Source: RHLJ01 sp040222455 (GTDB taxonomy: Bacteria; Bacteroidota; Rhodothermia; Balneolales; Balneolaceae). From it: DNA of 64,000 nucleotides. The stretch lies in assembly GCA_040222455.1 (NCBI GenBank), contig JAVKDD010000011.1:372001-436000 (forward strand), given 5' to 3'. Positions 25,466 to 34,057 of the stretch are shown in pieces. Below the pieces are notes generated by a model. It did not search any database, had not been told where the DNA came from, and saw only the letters and a program-made list of their open reading frames with translations. How positions within the stretch are numbered: position 1 is the first letter of the stretch; the number at the start of each line of letters is the position of its first letter. The position numbers and the translations under genes are program-made.

Positions 25466-25570
25466 TTAGGAATCTATTCTGGTATTGATTGAATATCTAC
25501 GTTGGTTCACCTTCGGATTCACTTCAATCATCGGGTCACTATTTCCGCCAATAATTCTATGGCCTATTAT
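25466..25570 (-). pseudogene. Possible gene remnant
   Basis: Within the 350-base gene-free stretch before the PI-PLC gene, the minus strand reads GHRIIGGNSDPMIEVNPKVN followed by QRRYSINTRIDS and a stop. The composition is protein-like, but there is no start codon context and a stop lies just upstream. It may be the 3' remnant of a deleted gene, or chance. No family recognised. Confidence 0.25.
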
Positions 25571-25793
25571 TTAAGAGATAAGTTAATAGCCTTAATCCTG
25601 AAAGAATCCAATTTGATTAGGCTAAAATGGTAAATCTCTTTTTTTCTTTTTTGTTTGTTTTTACCATAAAAGCAGTAGGCTTATCTGGTAAATTATTAAA
25701 AATATTAATTTATAAACAACTAATTTTTTTTGAATTGGTTGCAAGTTAAATTATATGTAAAATATGATTTGTGAAATAAAAAAATAAAAAAGT

Positions 25794-27902
25794 ATGGATA
25801 CTAGGGTTAATATTCAGATCAATAATAAAACGGATAACAAGTTAACATTGTATAAGAGTTGGGGTGGACCATGGGGTACTGAGCCACCAGAAACAATTGA
25901 TGCAAAATCCAGTATCAATTTTTCTCTGAAGGACAATGATAGAGCAGGCGTCGTTTATTTATCTACAGATTCGATAGGAAATGAAATAGGTTTTGTAACC
26001 ATGTCATTTACTTGTCCAAAAATGACGGATAACTCGGCAGAGGGGAGTGCCTTAAAAGAAGATATTTTTATTTCAGCAGGTCTTCAGAAATACCAAGAAA
26101 GTGGAACTCCAGTATCCTTTGTCTATAATGTAGGAGAACCAAATAAGGCATGTTGGAGTAATAGTTCTAGTGATAATGGAAAAATAGAGTGTAGCCAAAC
26201 AAAAATGGAGACATGGACAAGGGTAATAACTTCAGTTAATAATGTTTCTGCATTTGATTTAGATTACGTTCATTCTTGGGGAAATACAGATAGTTATTTA
26301 AAATCTCCAATAAGTATTCCTTCTGGAAGGAAGATTATTTTTATGATGAATGATAATGATCGATTTGGAACTTACTACAGAGCAAAAGATAATACTAAAA
26401 GGGAAATAGGTTATGTAACAATGTCCATGACAAATCCCAAACTCACAAGCAACTCAGCAGAAGGAAGTAGTGAAACCGAAAATATATTTTTGGATGCTGG
26501 GTTACAGAAATATGACGATCAAAGTCCCGCTTGTTTTGTTTACAAAATAGGTACTTCAAATTTAGCTTGTTGGGATAGTGGTACAAGGAATAATGGCATT
26601 ATTGAATGTGATGAGACTAAATTAGATGGAAGAGTAAAAATCATAATTATAAACGAAAATAGTTATGATCTGAAATTTGAAAAAAAATGGGATGAAAGTG
26701 GAGATAATGATGCTTGGTTTTTTAATCCATTTGGAGATATTCTATCAAACTCTCATAAAACACTTATTCTAAGTACAAATGATAGAGCTGGAGTACACTA
26801 TACCGCGGCTAACATGCCATTCAATTTATCATTTACCTGTCCTAAGCTTACAGGAAATGCAGCGGAAGGAAGTCCGATGTCTGGTTTACAGACCTATGAT
26901 TCTTCCAGTTTTCCAGCAATTTTTACCTATAAAATTGGTAATCCAAATCTGGCATGTTGGGATAGTGGATCAAAAAATAATGGTAAAATTGAATGTGAAC
27001 AAACGAAGGCTAAAAATATTTTACCTAATTGGATGAGTAAATTAAAAAGTAGTACTCCTAATTTTGCCTCAAAAAAAATAAGCGAAGTGTTTTGGCCTGG
27101 AACACATGATTCATCTTGTTACGATATGTCACTACTTACTCCTATTCCAATAGCATTTACTCAAACGCAATTTCTTTCGTTTTTGGAACAACTTAATTGT
27201 GGAGTACGGTATTTTGATTTGCGATTAAGCTGGATTTCTGAAAAATCCTTTAGATTTTATCATGGTCCAGCAAATACAAATGTATATTTGGATGATCTGC
27301 TTAAAGCTCTTGAAACCTTCTATTCCAAAGTTGAGAATGATAAAGAAATTGTAATTTTAGACTTTACCCATTTCTACTCCACATTTGATTCTGACAAGAA
27401 ATATCAAGATTTCATAAATGTAATTTTAAATTCCAGTATAAAATCAAAATTAGTAGAAATGGGTACATCTTCTGTAACTTTAAGTTCAATTTGGTCAAAA
27501 AATACTAATATCATTGCTTCAGTAAAGTATGAAAGTTTTAGTTCTCTGTTAACTCAAAACCGTATATGGGATGGAAGTTATCTATTTGCTAATGGATGGT
27601 CAGGAACAGCATTTTGGCCAAATACTTCCGTTTTATTTAAAATGATATCATTCTTAACAAATATACTTAACCAAAGTTATTTAGGAAGACTATGGGTTCT
27701 TCAAAATATATTGACCCCAGATACAAGTATAGCAGGAGCAAAATCAATATATTTACTATCTAAGGAAGCAAACCCAAGTTTATTTGAGAATCTCGTTATT
27801 GGAACTAAATGGGCAGATGATACAAATATTGCCATAATAGATTTCTATGATGAACAATTAACAATTTTTGCTCAATACATTAACTGGATTAGGAGTAAAT
27901 AA
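25794..27902 (+). CDS. Triple-repeat beta-domain protein with C-terminal PI-PLC X-like domain
   Basis: 702 residues. Three homologous ~135-residue repeats (about 5-138, 143-277, 281-406) share NDRxGxxY, (C/N)PKxTxNSAEGS or a close variant, GLQ-(K/T)-Y and ACWxSxSxNNGKIEC; each holds conserved cysteines. The C-terminal half is a phosphatidylinositol-specific phospholipase C X-type domain with the bacterial catalytic set H438 and D439 (GTHDSS), D475 and R477 (GVRYFDLR) and H490 (FYHGP), followed by VILDFTHFYS. It should cleave phosphoinositides or GPI-like lipids. The repeats recall aegerolysin-type membrane-binding folds (N-x-W...PK...GS) but I cannot prove it. No signal peptide is evident. 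The DNA is AT-rich and flanked by repeats, consistent with acquisition. Confidence 0.8.
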   Translation: MDTRVNIQINNKTDNKLTLYKSWGGPWGTEPPETIDAKSSINFSLKDNDRAGVVYLSTDSIGNEIGFVTMSFTCPKMTDNSAEGSALKEDIFISAGLQKYQESGTPVSFVYNVGEPNKACWSNSSSDNGKIECSQTKMETWTRVITSVNNVSAFDLDYVHSWGNTDSYLKSPISIPSGRKIIFMMNDNDRFGTYYRAKDNTKREIGYVTMSMTNPKLTSNSAEGSSETENIFLDAGLQKYDDQSPACFVYKIGTSNLACWDSGTRNNGIIECDETKLDGRVKIIIINENSYDLKFEKKWDESGDNDAWFFNPFGDILSNSHKTLILSTNDRAGVHYTAANMPFNLSFTCPKLTGNAAEGSPMSGLQTYDSSSFPAIFTYKIGNPNLACWDSGSKNNGKIECEQTKAKNILPNWMSKLKSSTPNFASKKISEVFWPGTHDSSCYDMSLLTPIPIAFTQTQFLSFLEQLNCGVRYFDLRLSWISEKSFRFYHGPANTNVYLDDLLKALETFYSKVENDKEIVILDFTHFYSTFDSDKKYQDFINVILNSSIKSKLVEMGTSSVTLSSIWSKNTNIIASVKYESFSSLLTQNRIWDGSYLFANGWSGTAFWPNTSVLFKMISFLTNILNQSYLGRLWVLQNILTPDTSIAGAKSIYLLSKEANPSLFENLVIGTKWADDTNIAIIDFYDEQLTIFAQYINWIRSK

Positions 27903-27917
27903 CTAATATTTTTCATC

Positions 27918-29396
27918 CTAAAACTCCGTGTACCGCTTAACTCTTTCCACTTCCTCAGGTTTAGTAGCCAAACTCACTCCAATTAAAAGTCCAATATTTA
28001 CTATTAAGCCATAAATGCCTTCATGCATGGGCAGTGGTTTAAATTCAGGATTGTAGAGAAAGAAAAGGGTAACTAAAATTCCACCAATAAGACCGGTTAA
28101 GGCACCTTTTCCGTTCGCTCTCGGCCAATAGAACATGGCAAATACAAGCGGGAACATTTGGGCAATTCCGCCATATGCACCAAGTAGAAGTGAAACAATA
28201 TCTGTTTCCGAAAACACAGCGAAGTAGTAAGCAATTAAACTGATAACCACCACGGCAATTCTAATCAAAAATCGCTCATGATCGCCTGACTTAAGCCATG
28301 TATCAATTGCAGGGATTTTCGTAAGTCCATCCCGAACTCCCACCGAAGCTGCGGCGTGCACAATCGCATCGCCAGAACTCATGGAAGCGGCTAATGTTCC
28401 TGCACAAACTAATCCAATTAGTATAACTGGTAAATCCATTTGAAGGAGAACATGAGGTAAAATTGAATCGGCTGGAGTTACCCCTGGAAAAGCGAGAACG
28501 GCAGAGAATCCAATCAATAAAATTGGAATCAGAAATACCTGAAAGGTGGGATATAGAACAACAGTAAGTTTAATCGTCCGGTCACTTTTGGCAGCGAAAG
28601 CTTTCATAAAGAAATGAGGCCACATCGAAAATCCAATTGCAGAGACAAGAACTGCAGAACTAAATCCCCACCAGTCCCAAGGCGTGCCAGACGATGTTAA
28701 TCCCGGAGCGGTTAATGCTTGTTTGAATTCTGAATTAATTAATTCATCGAACATGGGGCCAATGCCGCCATACATTTTTTCAGGGAGGTAAATCCCCAAA
28801 AACCAGGCAATCACCAACATAAAAATACCTTGAAAGGTGTTTGTCCATCCAACACCCATCACACCACTATAGAAAACATAAATCAACACAACGAAGTAGG
28901 CAATTCCAGCTCCCATCCAGTTTGGGATAACTCCATCACTAATAGTATTTAAAACCAATCCTGCACCTTTCATTTGAAGTGTGAGATATGGTATCAATAC
29001 AACCACGGTAAGAACTGCTAAAAGTGCTGAAAGGAGTTTGCTGTTAAATCGGTCTTGAAGAAGTTCTGCTTGGGTTACAAATCCATATTTAGCTCCAAGT
29101 GCCCGGGCTTTTGGCCCGAAAAAGTAAAAAGGAACCATTCCAATAGCTCCATATGCAATAATGTATAATGCGGCTGCTCCACGAGAATAGGCCCAGCCAG
29201 GCCCGCCAAGAAATGCGAATGAAGAGAAAATAGAAGCACCTAACACAAAGTACAGGATAAACACGTTCATCGACCGATCGCCGGCAACATATCCAGTAGT
29301 ACTGTGACTAACTTTTAGTCCCGGGATAATTCCCATTGCTAATGTGATAAGTAGGTAAATACCGCAAATTCCGAGAATGATTATCCAGTCTTCCAA
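27918..29396 (-). CDS. Sodium:solute symporter family permease (monocarboxylate-type)
   Basis: 492 residues with about 13 transmembrane helices, SSS family: Na+-coupled uptake of a small organic acid or similar solute. Family segments: FLGGPGWAYSRGAAALYIIA, YGFVTQAELLQDRF (SSS signature region), YVFYSGVMGVGWTNTFQGI and SAIGFSMWPHFFMKAF, the set seen in MctP/acetate-type permeases. The start is TTG at 29394-29396, supported by AAAGAGGAA nine bases upstream. The stop of the DUF3311 gene is one base before it (TGATTTG), so the two are co-translated; DUF3311 + SSS pairs are common. Confidence 0.9.
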   Translation of the reverse strand: MEDWIIILGICGIYLLITLAMGIIPGLKVSHSTTGYVAGDRSMNVFILYFVLGASIFSSFAFLGGPGWAYSRGAAALYIIAYGAIGMVPFYFFGPKARALGAKYGFVTQAELLQDRFNSKLLSALLAVLTVVVLIPYLTLQMKGAGLVLNTISDGVIPNWMGAGIAYFVVLIYVFYSGVMGVGWTNTFQGIFMLVIAWFLGIYLPEKMYGGIGPMFDELINSEFKQALTAPGLTSSGTPWDWWGFSSAVLVSAIGFSMWPHFFMKAFAAKSDRTIKLTVVLYPTFQVFLIPILLIGFSAVLAFPGVTPADSILPHVLLQMDLPVILIGLVCAGTLAASMSSGDAIVHAAASVGVRDGLTKIPAIDTWLKSGDHERFLIRIAVVVISLIAYYFAVFSETDIVSLLLGAYGGIAQMFPLVFAMFYWPRANGKGALTGLIGGILVTLFFLYNPEFKPLPMHEGIYGLIVNIGLLIGVSLATKPEEVERVKRYTEF

Positions 29397-29397
29397 A

Positions 29398-29652
29398 TCA
29401 GGATTCCTCTTTTATATCTTTTCTGAAAAATACTAGAACAGAAGTAAATGCAAGAACCAGAATAAAAACGACCCAAATTATAGAAAGAGGAAAACCAAGA
29501 ATTTGAGGTGTAGGCGAAGCAAACATAGGATAGATGGGCCAAATCAGACAAATCTGAAGTACAAAAAGAACAGCGACAAGAGTTAATGCTCTTTTTTTCC
29601 TTTTTGTTGAATTAGAAGAAAAAACTAAACCGTTTGGGATTTCTTTATTCAT
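29398..29652 (-). CDS. DUF3311 small membrane protein, symporter partner
   Basis: Small protein with two transmembrane helices: basic N terminus (NSTKRKKR), then LTLVAVLFVLQICLIWPIYP and LGFPLSIIWVVFILVLAFTS, ending in a charged tail. This is the usual form of DUF3311 proteins, found directly upstream of SSS-family permeases and thought to assist them. I start at 29652 (84 residues, MNKEIPNGL); a longer reading to 29691 adds an unlike stretch. The precise role is unknown. Confidence 0.8.
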   Translation of the reverse strand: MNKEIPNGLVFSSNSTKRKKRALTLVAVLFVLQICLIWPIYPMFASPTPQILGFPLSIIWVVFILVLAFTSVLVFFRKDIKEES

Positions 29653-29712
29653 AAATAAATTGTTTGCGAAGAATGTACTGGATGATCTCAATAGATCAAA
29701 CTCTCATTAGTT

Positions 29713-29758
29713 GTCATGCTGGGTATGTCTGCCAACTGGCAGGCTTCACGCTGAATCT
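29713..29758. repeat. REP-like palindromic sequence
   Basis: GTCATGCTGG...TTCACGCTGAATC, with an inner palindrome TGCCA-AC-TGGCA, resembles the short extragenic palindromes common in this group (GTCATnCTGAA...TTCAGnATC). One copy, between the symporter unit and uvrC. Confidence 0.45.
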
Positions 29759-29834
29759 ATAACGGCTTTTTAATATCTAAATACACAACACTAAAACTCC
29801 ACTCAAGAGAAGACTTTTTTCTTATCTTTAAAAT

Positions 29835-31679
29835 ATGAGCGAAGAAAATCAAAGAATCGATTTGTCAGAAAAAGTAGCTAATCTGCCCTTATCACCGGGT
29901 GTATACATTTACCGGGATAAAGGTGGAAGTGTATTATATGTAGGTAAAGCTAAAAAACTCAGAAATCGAGTTCGTTCTTATTTTCAGGATTCCCGTCCAA
30001 CTGATGGTCGTATTAAAACCATGGTTTCCAAAATTGACGATTTAGAAGTTGTTGTTACAGATTCTGAAGCAGAGGCTTTAATCCTGGAGAATAATTTCAT
30101 AAAACAGTATCAGCCACGCTACAATATAATGTATCGTGATGATAAGTCTTATCCATATATATGCATCACACAGGATCGGAAGCCAAGAGTATATCCAACC
30201 CGAACAATTATCAAAGATGGAAGTAAATATTACGGTCCATATGACAGTGTAATCAATATGAAGCGGATGCTCGAAACCATTCGCAAAGCTTTCGATTTAT
30301 GTACTTGTGCGGTTTCTATCAAAAATATTGATAAGACAAGAGGAGTTCCGAAATGGCATTCTTGCTTTGACGATTATCTTCAGAATTGTTCTGGTGATTG
30401 GGAAGATGAGCGGTATCTGGAAACAATCAAAAAAGTAGAGCGATTATTGAATGGACATTCTGAGGCCTTAGTAAGAGAAATAAAAGAGGAAATGCAGATT
30501 GCTTCAAATGCTCTGGCTTTTGAAGAAGCAGCCAAGTTAAGAGACAGTTTGGTAGCTGTTGAACGGTATTCCCAAAAGATGAAAATGGTTGACGAAAAGA
30601 AGGTTGACAGGGATGTATTTGGGATGAGTGTCGCCAATGATATTGGAGAAGCTTGTGGAGTACTTTTTAAAGTTCGGGAAGGAAAGCTAATTGGCAAATT
30701 CCATCGTTTTTTAAAGAATATAGAAGGACTTGAAATGGCTGATCTACTTCAATCTTTTGTAGAAGATTATTATACAGGACAGTATACAGCAGCAATTCCC
30801 GATGAAGTTTATTTAAGTCATTCAATTAGAGATGATGAGCCTTTAGTAGATTATTTATACCAAGAAAAGAAGAAGAAAGTCCCAATTCATGTTCCACAGA
30901 TTGGAGAAAAGGCTCAGCTTATAAAAATGACCAATGCAAATGCCAGACTTCATTTGAATGAGCGAAGACTCGAGAAAGAAAAAGCAGAAAGAGATCGAAT
31001 TCCACATGCGGTAAAAGAATTGAAGGAGCATTTAAAATTAAAGCGACTTCCAAGAAGAATCGAATGTTTTGATAATTCCAACTTGCAAGGAACCGATCCC
31101 GTTGCTTCGATGGTAAGTTTTGTTGATGCTAAACCTAGAAAAAGTGAGTACAAACGCTTTCATATCAAAACTGTTGAAGGGCCAGACGACTTTGCTTCTA
31201 TGAAGGAAATTCTTACTCGTAGATATTCAGCAGTTATGAAAGATGGTCTCCAAATTCCGGATTTGATTGTTGTAGACGGAGGAAAAGGGCAACTCAGTTC
31301 TTCAGTGGAAGCGTTAAAGGAAATTGGATTTTATGGTGAATGTGAAATCATAGGTTTGGCAAAAAGACTGGAAGAAGTGTTTGTTCCCAATAGATCTGAA
31401 CCATACATGATCCCAAAAAAATCAACCGCACTTAAATTACTGCAGCAAGCAAGAGATGAAGCTCATCGATTTGCAATAACATTCCATCGCAAAAAAAGAG
31501 CAAAGAGAACTTTTGTTACTGAATTGACAGACATTGAAGGCGTTGGAGAAAAGACTTCCAAAAAATTACTCACAGAGTTAGGCTCTGTAAAAGAAATCAA
31601 GAAAGCCAGTAAAGAGAAGTTAATTGAATTAACAGGGAACAAGGTTGGCGAGAAAATATACAACTACTTTAGGGGTTAA
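29835..31679 (+). CDS. uvrC: UvrABC excinuclease subunit C
   Basis: Makes the 3' and 5' incisions beside bulky DNA lesions in nucleotide excision repair. 614 residues, the usual length. The GIY-YIG nuclease at the N terminus reads LPLSPGVYIYRDKGGSVLYV and GKAKKLRNRVRSYF; the UVR motif lies around 205-240; the RNase H-like nuclease contains RRIECFDNSNLQGTDPVASM and LIVVDGGKGQLSS; two helix-hairpin-helix motifs end the protein (ELTDIEGVGEKTSKKLL). Single gene. Downstream, 31680-31913 is AT-rich with a weak hairpin (TCACATCATCATGTGA, 31714-31729) and no other feature. Confidence 0.97.
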   Translation: MSEENQRIDLSEKVANLPLSPGVYIYRDKGGSVLYVGKAKKLRNRVRSYFQDSRPTDGRIKTMVSKIDDLEVVVTDSEAEALILENNFIKQYQPRYNIMYRDDKSYPYICITQDRKPRVYPTRTIIKDGSKYYGPYDSVINMKRMLETIRKAFDLCTCAVSIKNIDKTRGVPKWHSCFDDYLQNCSGDWEDERYLETIKKVERLLNGHSEALVREIKEEMQIASNALAFEEAAKLRDSLVAVERYSQKMKMVDEKKVDRDVFGMSVANDIGEACGVLFKVREGKLIGKFHRFLKNIEGLEMADLLQSFVEDYYTGQYTAAIPDEVYLSHSIRDDEPLVDYLYQEKKKKVPIHVPQIGEKAQLIKMTNANARLHLNERRLEKEKAERDRIPHAVKELKEHLKLKRLPRRIECFDNSNLQGTDPVASMVSFVDAKPRKSEYKRFHIKTVEGPDDFASMKEILTRRYSAVMKDGLQIPDLIVVDGGKGQLSSSVEALKEIGFYGECEIIGLAKRLEEVFVPNRSEPYMIPKKSTALKLLQQARDEAHRFAITFHRKKRAKRTFVTELTDIEGVGEKTSKKLLTELGSVKEIKKASKEKLIELTGNKVGEKIYNYFRG

Positions 31680-31913
31680 CTCGTCGTTGTGTGTAGTACA
31701 AACGTGAAGCCTCACATCATCATGTGATATGTAGCTTGAGCATCACATTGTAACATAAACCCAAGCCAAAAAGCTTTGCTCTTCGTACTAACTACAAAAG
31801 CAAAAAATTGAGGTAAACCTGTTCTTTGTTAAAGATTGTTTAGTTGGATTTATTCATAATCTGATTCAGTTATCTTGAACAAAGAGCCTAAACCCAAATT
31901 GAGGGTGAACATA

Positions 31914-32558
31914 ATGGAACTATTAAAAAGACATACTGGCAAACAAAATTATTCATCATTAAAGGATAGAGAACTTGTAAAACAGTTTAGACGCAAAGCT
32001 GACGAATCTGCTTTCAATGAACTCATGAATCGTCATCAGTCTAAAATTTATTCATACATTTATAGTATGATTCAAAATCCTGAAACTGCTAATGATATTT
32101 TCCAAGAGACCTTTACAAAGGTGGTTACAAAAATGGATGACACCTACAACGAGCAAGGAAAATGGATTGCATGGGTAATGCGAATTGCTCATAATGCAAC
32201 AATTGATCATATTAGAAAACAAAAACGTTATACCGACGTTAACTCGTGGTACAGCGATGATGATTCCAAAACAGATTATTTCGATCGACTTGAAGACGAA
32301 AGCATTGTAGATGCTGATGATCAAATGGTAGACAAAGAAATGAAGTCTAGCTTAATGAGTCATATTTCGAAATTACCTGAGGAGCAAAGATCCGTTGTAC
32401 TTTTAAGGCATTATTACGAAATGCCCTTTAAAGAAATCGCAGAATTGACTAACGTATCCATCAACACGGCACTAGGTCGTATGAGATATGCGTTAATTAA
32501 CCTTCGAAAGTATTTTGAAGAAGAAAGACAACTAGAGTTAAAGCATGCAAAAAAATGA
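31914..32558 (+). CDS. ECF-type RNA polymerase sigma factor
   Basis: 214 residues from the ATG at 31914, preceded by GAGGG eight bases upstream; a TTG at 31875 would extend it without support. Region 2 is RHQSKIYSYIYSMIQNPETA followed by NDIFQETFTKVV, and WIAWVMRIAHNATIDHIRKQ. Region 4 is LPEEQRSVVLLRHYYEMPFK followed by EIAELTNVSINTALGRMRYAL. It redirects RNA polymerase to a small regulon, under control of the anti-sigma-like protein whose gene overlaps it by 14 bases. The regulon is unknown. Confidence 0.92.
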   Translation: MELLKRHTGKQNYSSLKDRELVKQFRRKADESAFNELMNRHQSKIYSYIYSMIQNPETANDIFQETFTKVVTKMDDTYNEQGKWIAWVMRIAHNATIDHIRKQKRYTDVNSWYSDDDSKTDYFDRLEDESIVDADDQMVDKEMKSSLMSHISKLPEEQRSVVLLRHYYEMPFKEIAELTNVSINTALGRMRYALINLRKYFEEERQLELKHAKK

Positions 32559-33108
32559 TGAATTTTCAATTCGATATCTGATGAGGGAAATGGATCCCTC
32601 TGAAGAGATCGAATTTGAGCGAGAAATGATGTTCGACGAAAATCTATTGATTGAAGTCGAAAGCCTTAGAAAAACATACCAGAAACTCGGAAAGCTTCCA
32701 CTTAAGGAGGCTCCTCCAGATTTGGTTAACAAGATTGCTAGCGATGCAATAAAAGCTAGGCAAGAACAAATGAAACGTTCAAACCGATGGACTTCTTTCA
32801 TGTCTAGGTCGGTGGCCGCAGCTGCAGCAGCAATACTAATCATCTCAACAACTATTTATTTCTCAAACGGACAAGCTTATACACAAACTGATACAATACA
32901 AACTACTGGAATAACAACTGAGTCAATAGATCCCTGGGTGGATAGGAGTAATATGCTGCATTTTGCAGGCACTTCTCTACAAGAGGGTAACTCTCAACCA
33001 CTTCAGTTAGAGGTTGATCAAAGTTTTTCGAAACTCAAGCTCATAAATTCCGAAACTGGATTTGCTCCATCACCACGTAAGATTGTGTTAACAAGTTCAT
33101 CCCGATAA
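32545..33108 (+). CDS. Anti-sigma factor-like membrane protein
   Basis: 187 residues: an N-terminal cytoplasmic part (about 1-85, EFSIRYLMREMDPSEEIEFE...), one transmembrane helix (about 89-107, SVAAAAAAILIISTTIYFS) and a periplasmic C-terminal part. The early sequence LMREMDPSEEIEFEREMMFD resembles the helical zinc-less anti-sigma N terminus of Bacteroidota ECF partners. The start overlaps the sigma gene by 14 bases. It probably holds the ECF factor at the membrane. A terminator follows directly. Confidence 0.78.
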   Translation: MQKNDEFSIRYLMREMDPSEEIEFEREMMFDENLLIEVESLRKTYQKLGKLPLKEAPPDLVNKIASDAIKARQEQMKRSNRWTSFMSRSVAAAAAAILIISTTIYFSNGQAYTQTDTIQTTGITTESIDPWVDRSNMLHFAGTSLQEGNSQPLQLEVDQSFSKLKLINSETGFAPSPRKIVLTSSSR

Positions 33109-33110
33109 CT

Positions 33111-33138
33111 TTAAGGCAACCAATAGGTTGCCTTTTTT
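33111..33138 (+). terminator. Intrinsic terminator after the sigma/anti-sigma operon
   Basis: The arms AAGGCAACC (33113-33121) and GGTTGCCTT (33126-33134) with a 4-base loop are followed by six Ts. Confidence 0.9.
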
Positions 33139-33139
33139 A

Positions 33140-33148
33140 TGTGGATAA
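33140..33148. promoter_or_regulatory. DnaA-box-like site upstream of parA
   Basis: TGTGGATAA is the exact complement of the consensus DnaA box TTATCCACA. It is single, in the 143-base gap before parA, so it may be a regulatory site rather than an origin. I saw no cluster of such boxes. Confidence 0.35.
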
Positions 33149-33251
33149 CTTCTTATAAATGTGTTAATAAGTTTTTTTGTAACGGAGAAAGGGGCGCTTT
33201 ATATTAATTTTTAGTTAAGAATCGTTCATTCCATAAAGCAGGAAATATTTA

Positions 33252-34049
33252 ATGGGTAAAGTTATAGCAATTGCCAACCAAAAAGGTGGTGTCGGAAAAA
33301 CAACCACGGCAATTAATCTTGCGGCTAGTCTTGCAGCCATCGAGCATCCAACCATTGTTATTGATATTGATCCTCAAAGCAATACAACAAGTGGACTTGG
33401 GATCGATTCCAAAACGGTTACAAATTCCATATACGAAGTTATGATTGGAAGTGCCGATGTAAATGAATCTATTCGACAGACAGAACTCGATTTTTTGGAT
33501 TTAGTACCAGCTCATATCAATCTTGTTGGGGCTGAAATCGAAATGATTGATAGGGAAGAACGTGAACGAATTCTTAAAAAAGCAATAGCTGATCTTCGTG
33601 AACGATATGACTTTGTGATAATTGATTGCCCTCCTTCTTTGGGACTTTTGACAATTAATGCCCTAACAGCGTCTGATTCTATCGTAATACCAGTTCAATG
33701 CGAATACTTTGCTTTAGAAGGACTTGGACAGCTTTTAAATACTATTAAGATTGTTAGACAACATCTTAATCCAGAACTGGATATTGAAGGCGTTCTTCTA
33801 ACAATGTATGATACCCGTACAAGGCTTTCAAACCAGGTAGCAGAAGAGGTAAAACGGTATTTTGATGACCGGGTATTTAAATCTGTTATTTCCCGAAATG
33901 TACGACTTGCTGAAGCCCCAAGTTTTGGGAAACCTGCACTACTTTACGACTCAACGAGTGTAGGCTCTAAAAACTACCTTTCGCTTGCTCGCGAGATTAT
34001 TAAAAAGAATAAAAAAATGTTTAAAAATAGTCCGGTACTTTCTAAATAA
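33252..34049 (+). CDS. parA: Chromosome partitioning ATPase ParA (Soj)
   Basis: Deviant Walker ATPase that moves the ParB-parS complex over the nucleoid. 265 residues: deviant P loop KGGVGKTTTAINLA near the start, Walker A' IDIDPQSNTTSGLG, Walker B VIIDCPPSLGLLTINAL. Length and sequence fit the chromosomal Soj type rather than a plasmid ParA with an N-terminal HTH. Followed by parB after 8 bases, as in most bacteria. Confidence 0.97.
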   Translation: MGKVIAIANQKGGVGKTTTAINLAASLAAIEHPTIVIDIDPQSNTTSGLGIDSKTVTNSIYEVMIGSADVNESIRQTELDFLDLVPAHINLVGAEIEMIDREERERILKKAIADLRERYDFVIIDCPPSLGLLTINALTASDSIVIPVQCEYFALEGLGQLLNTIKIVRQHLNPELDIEGVLLTMYDTRTRLSNQVAEEVKRYFDDRVFKSVISRNVRLAEAPSFGKPALLYDSTSVGSKNYLSLAREIIKKNKKMFKNSPVLSK

Positions 34050-34057
34050 GAACTATT

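Noticed and set aside
31680..31913. Possible tRNA or small RNA between uvrC and the ECF sigma gene
   Set aside because: The only structure is a 6-base stem TCACAT/ATGTGA; no cloverleaf, T-loop or CCA-like end.
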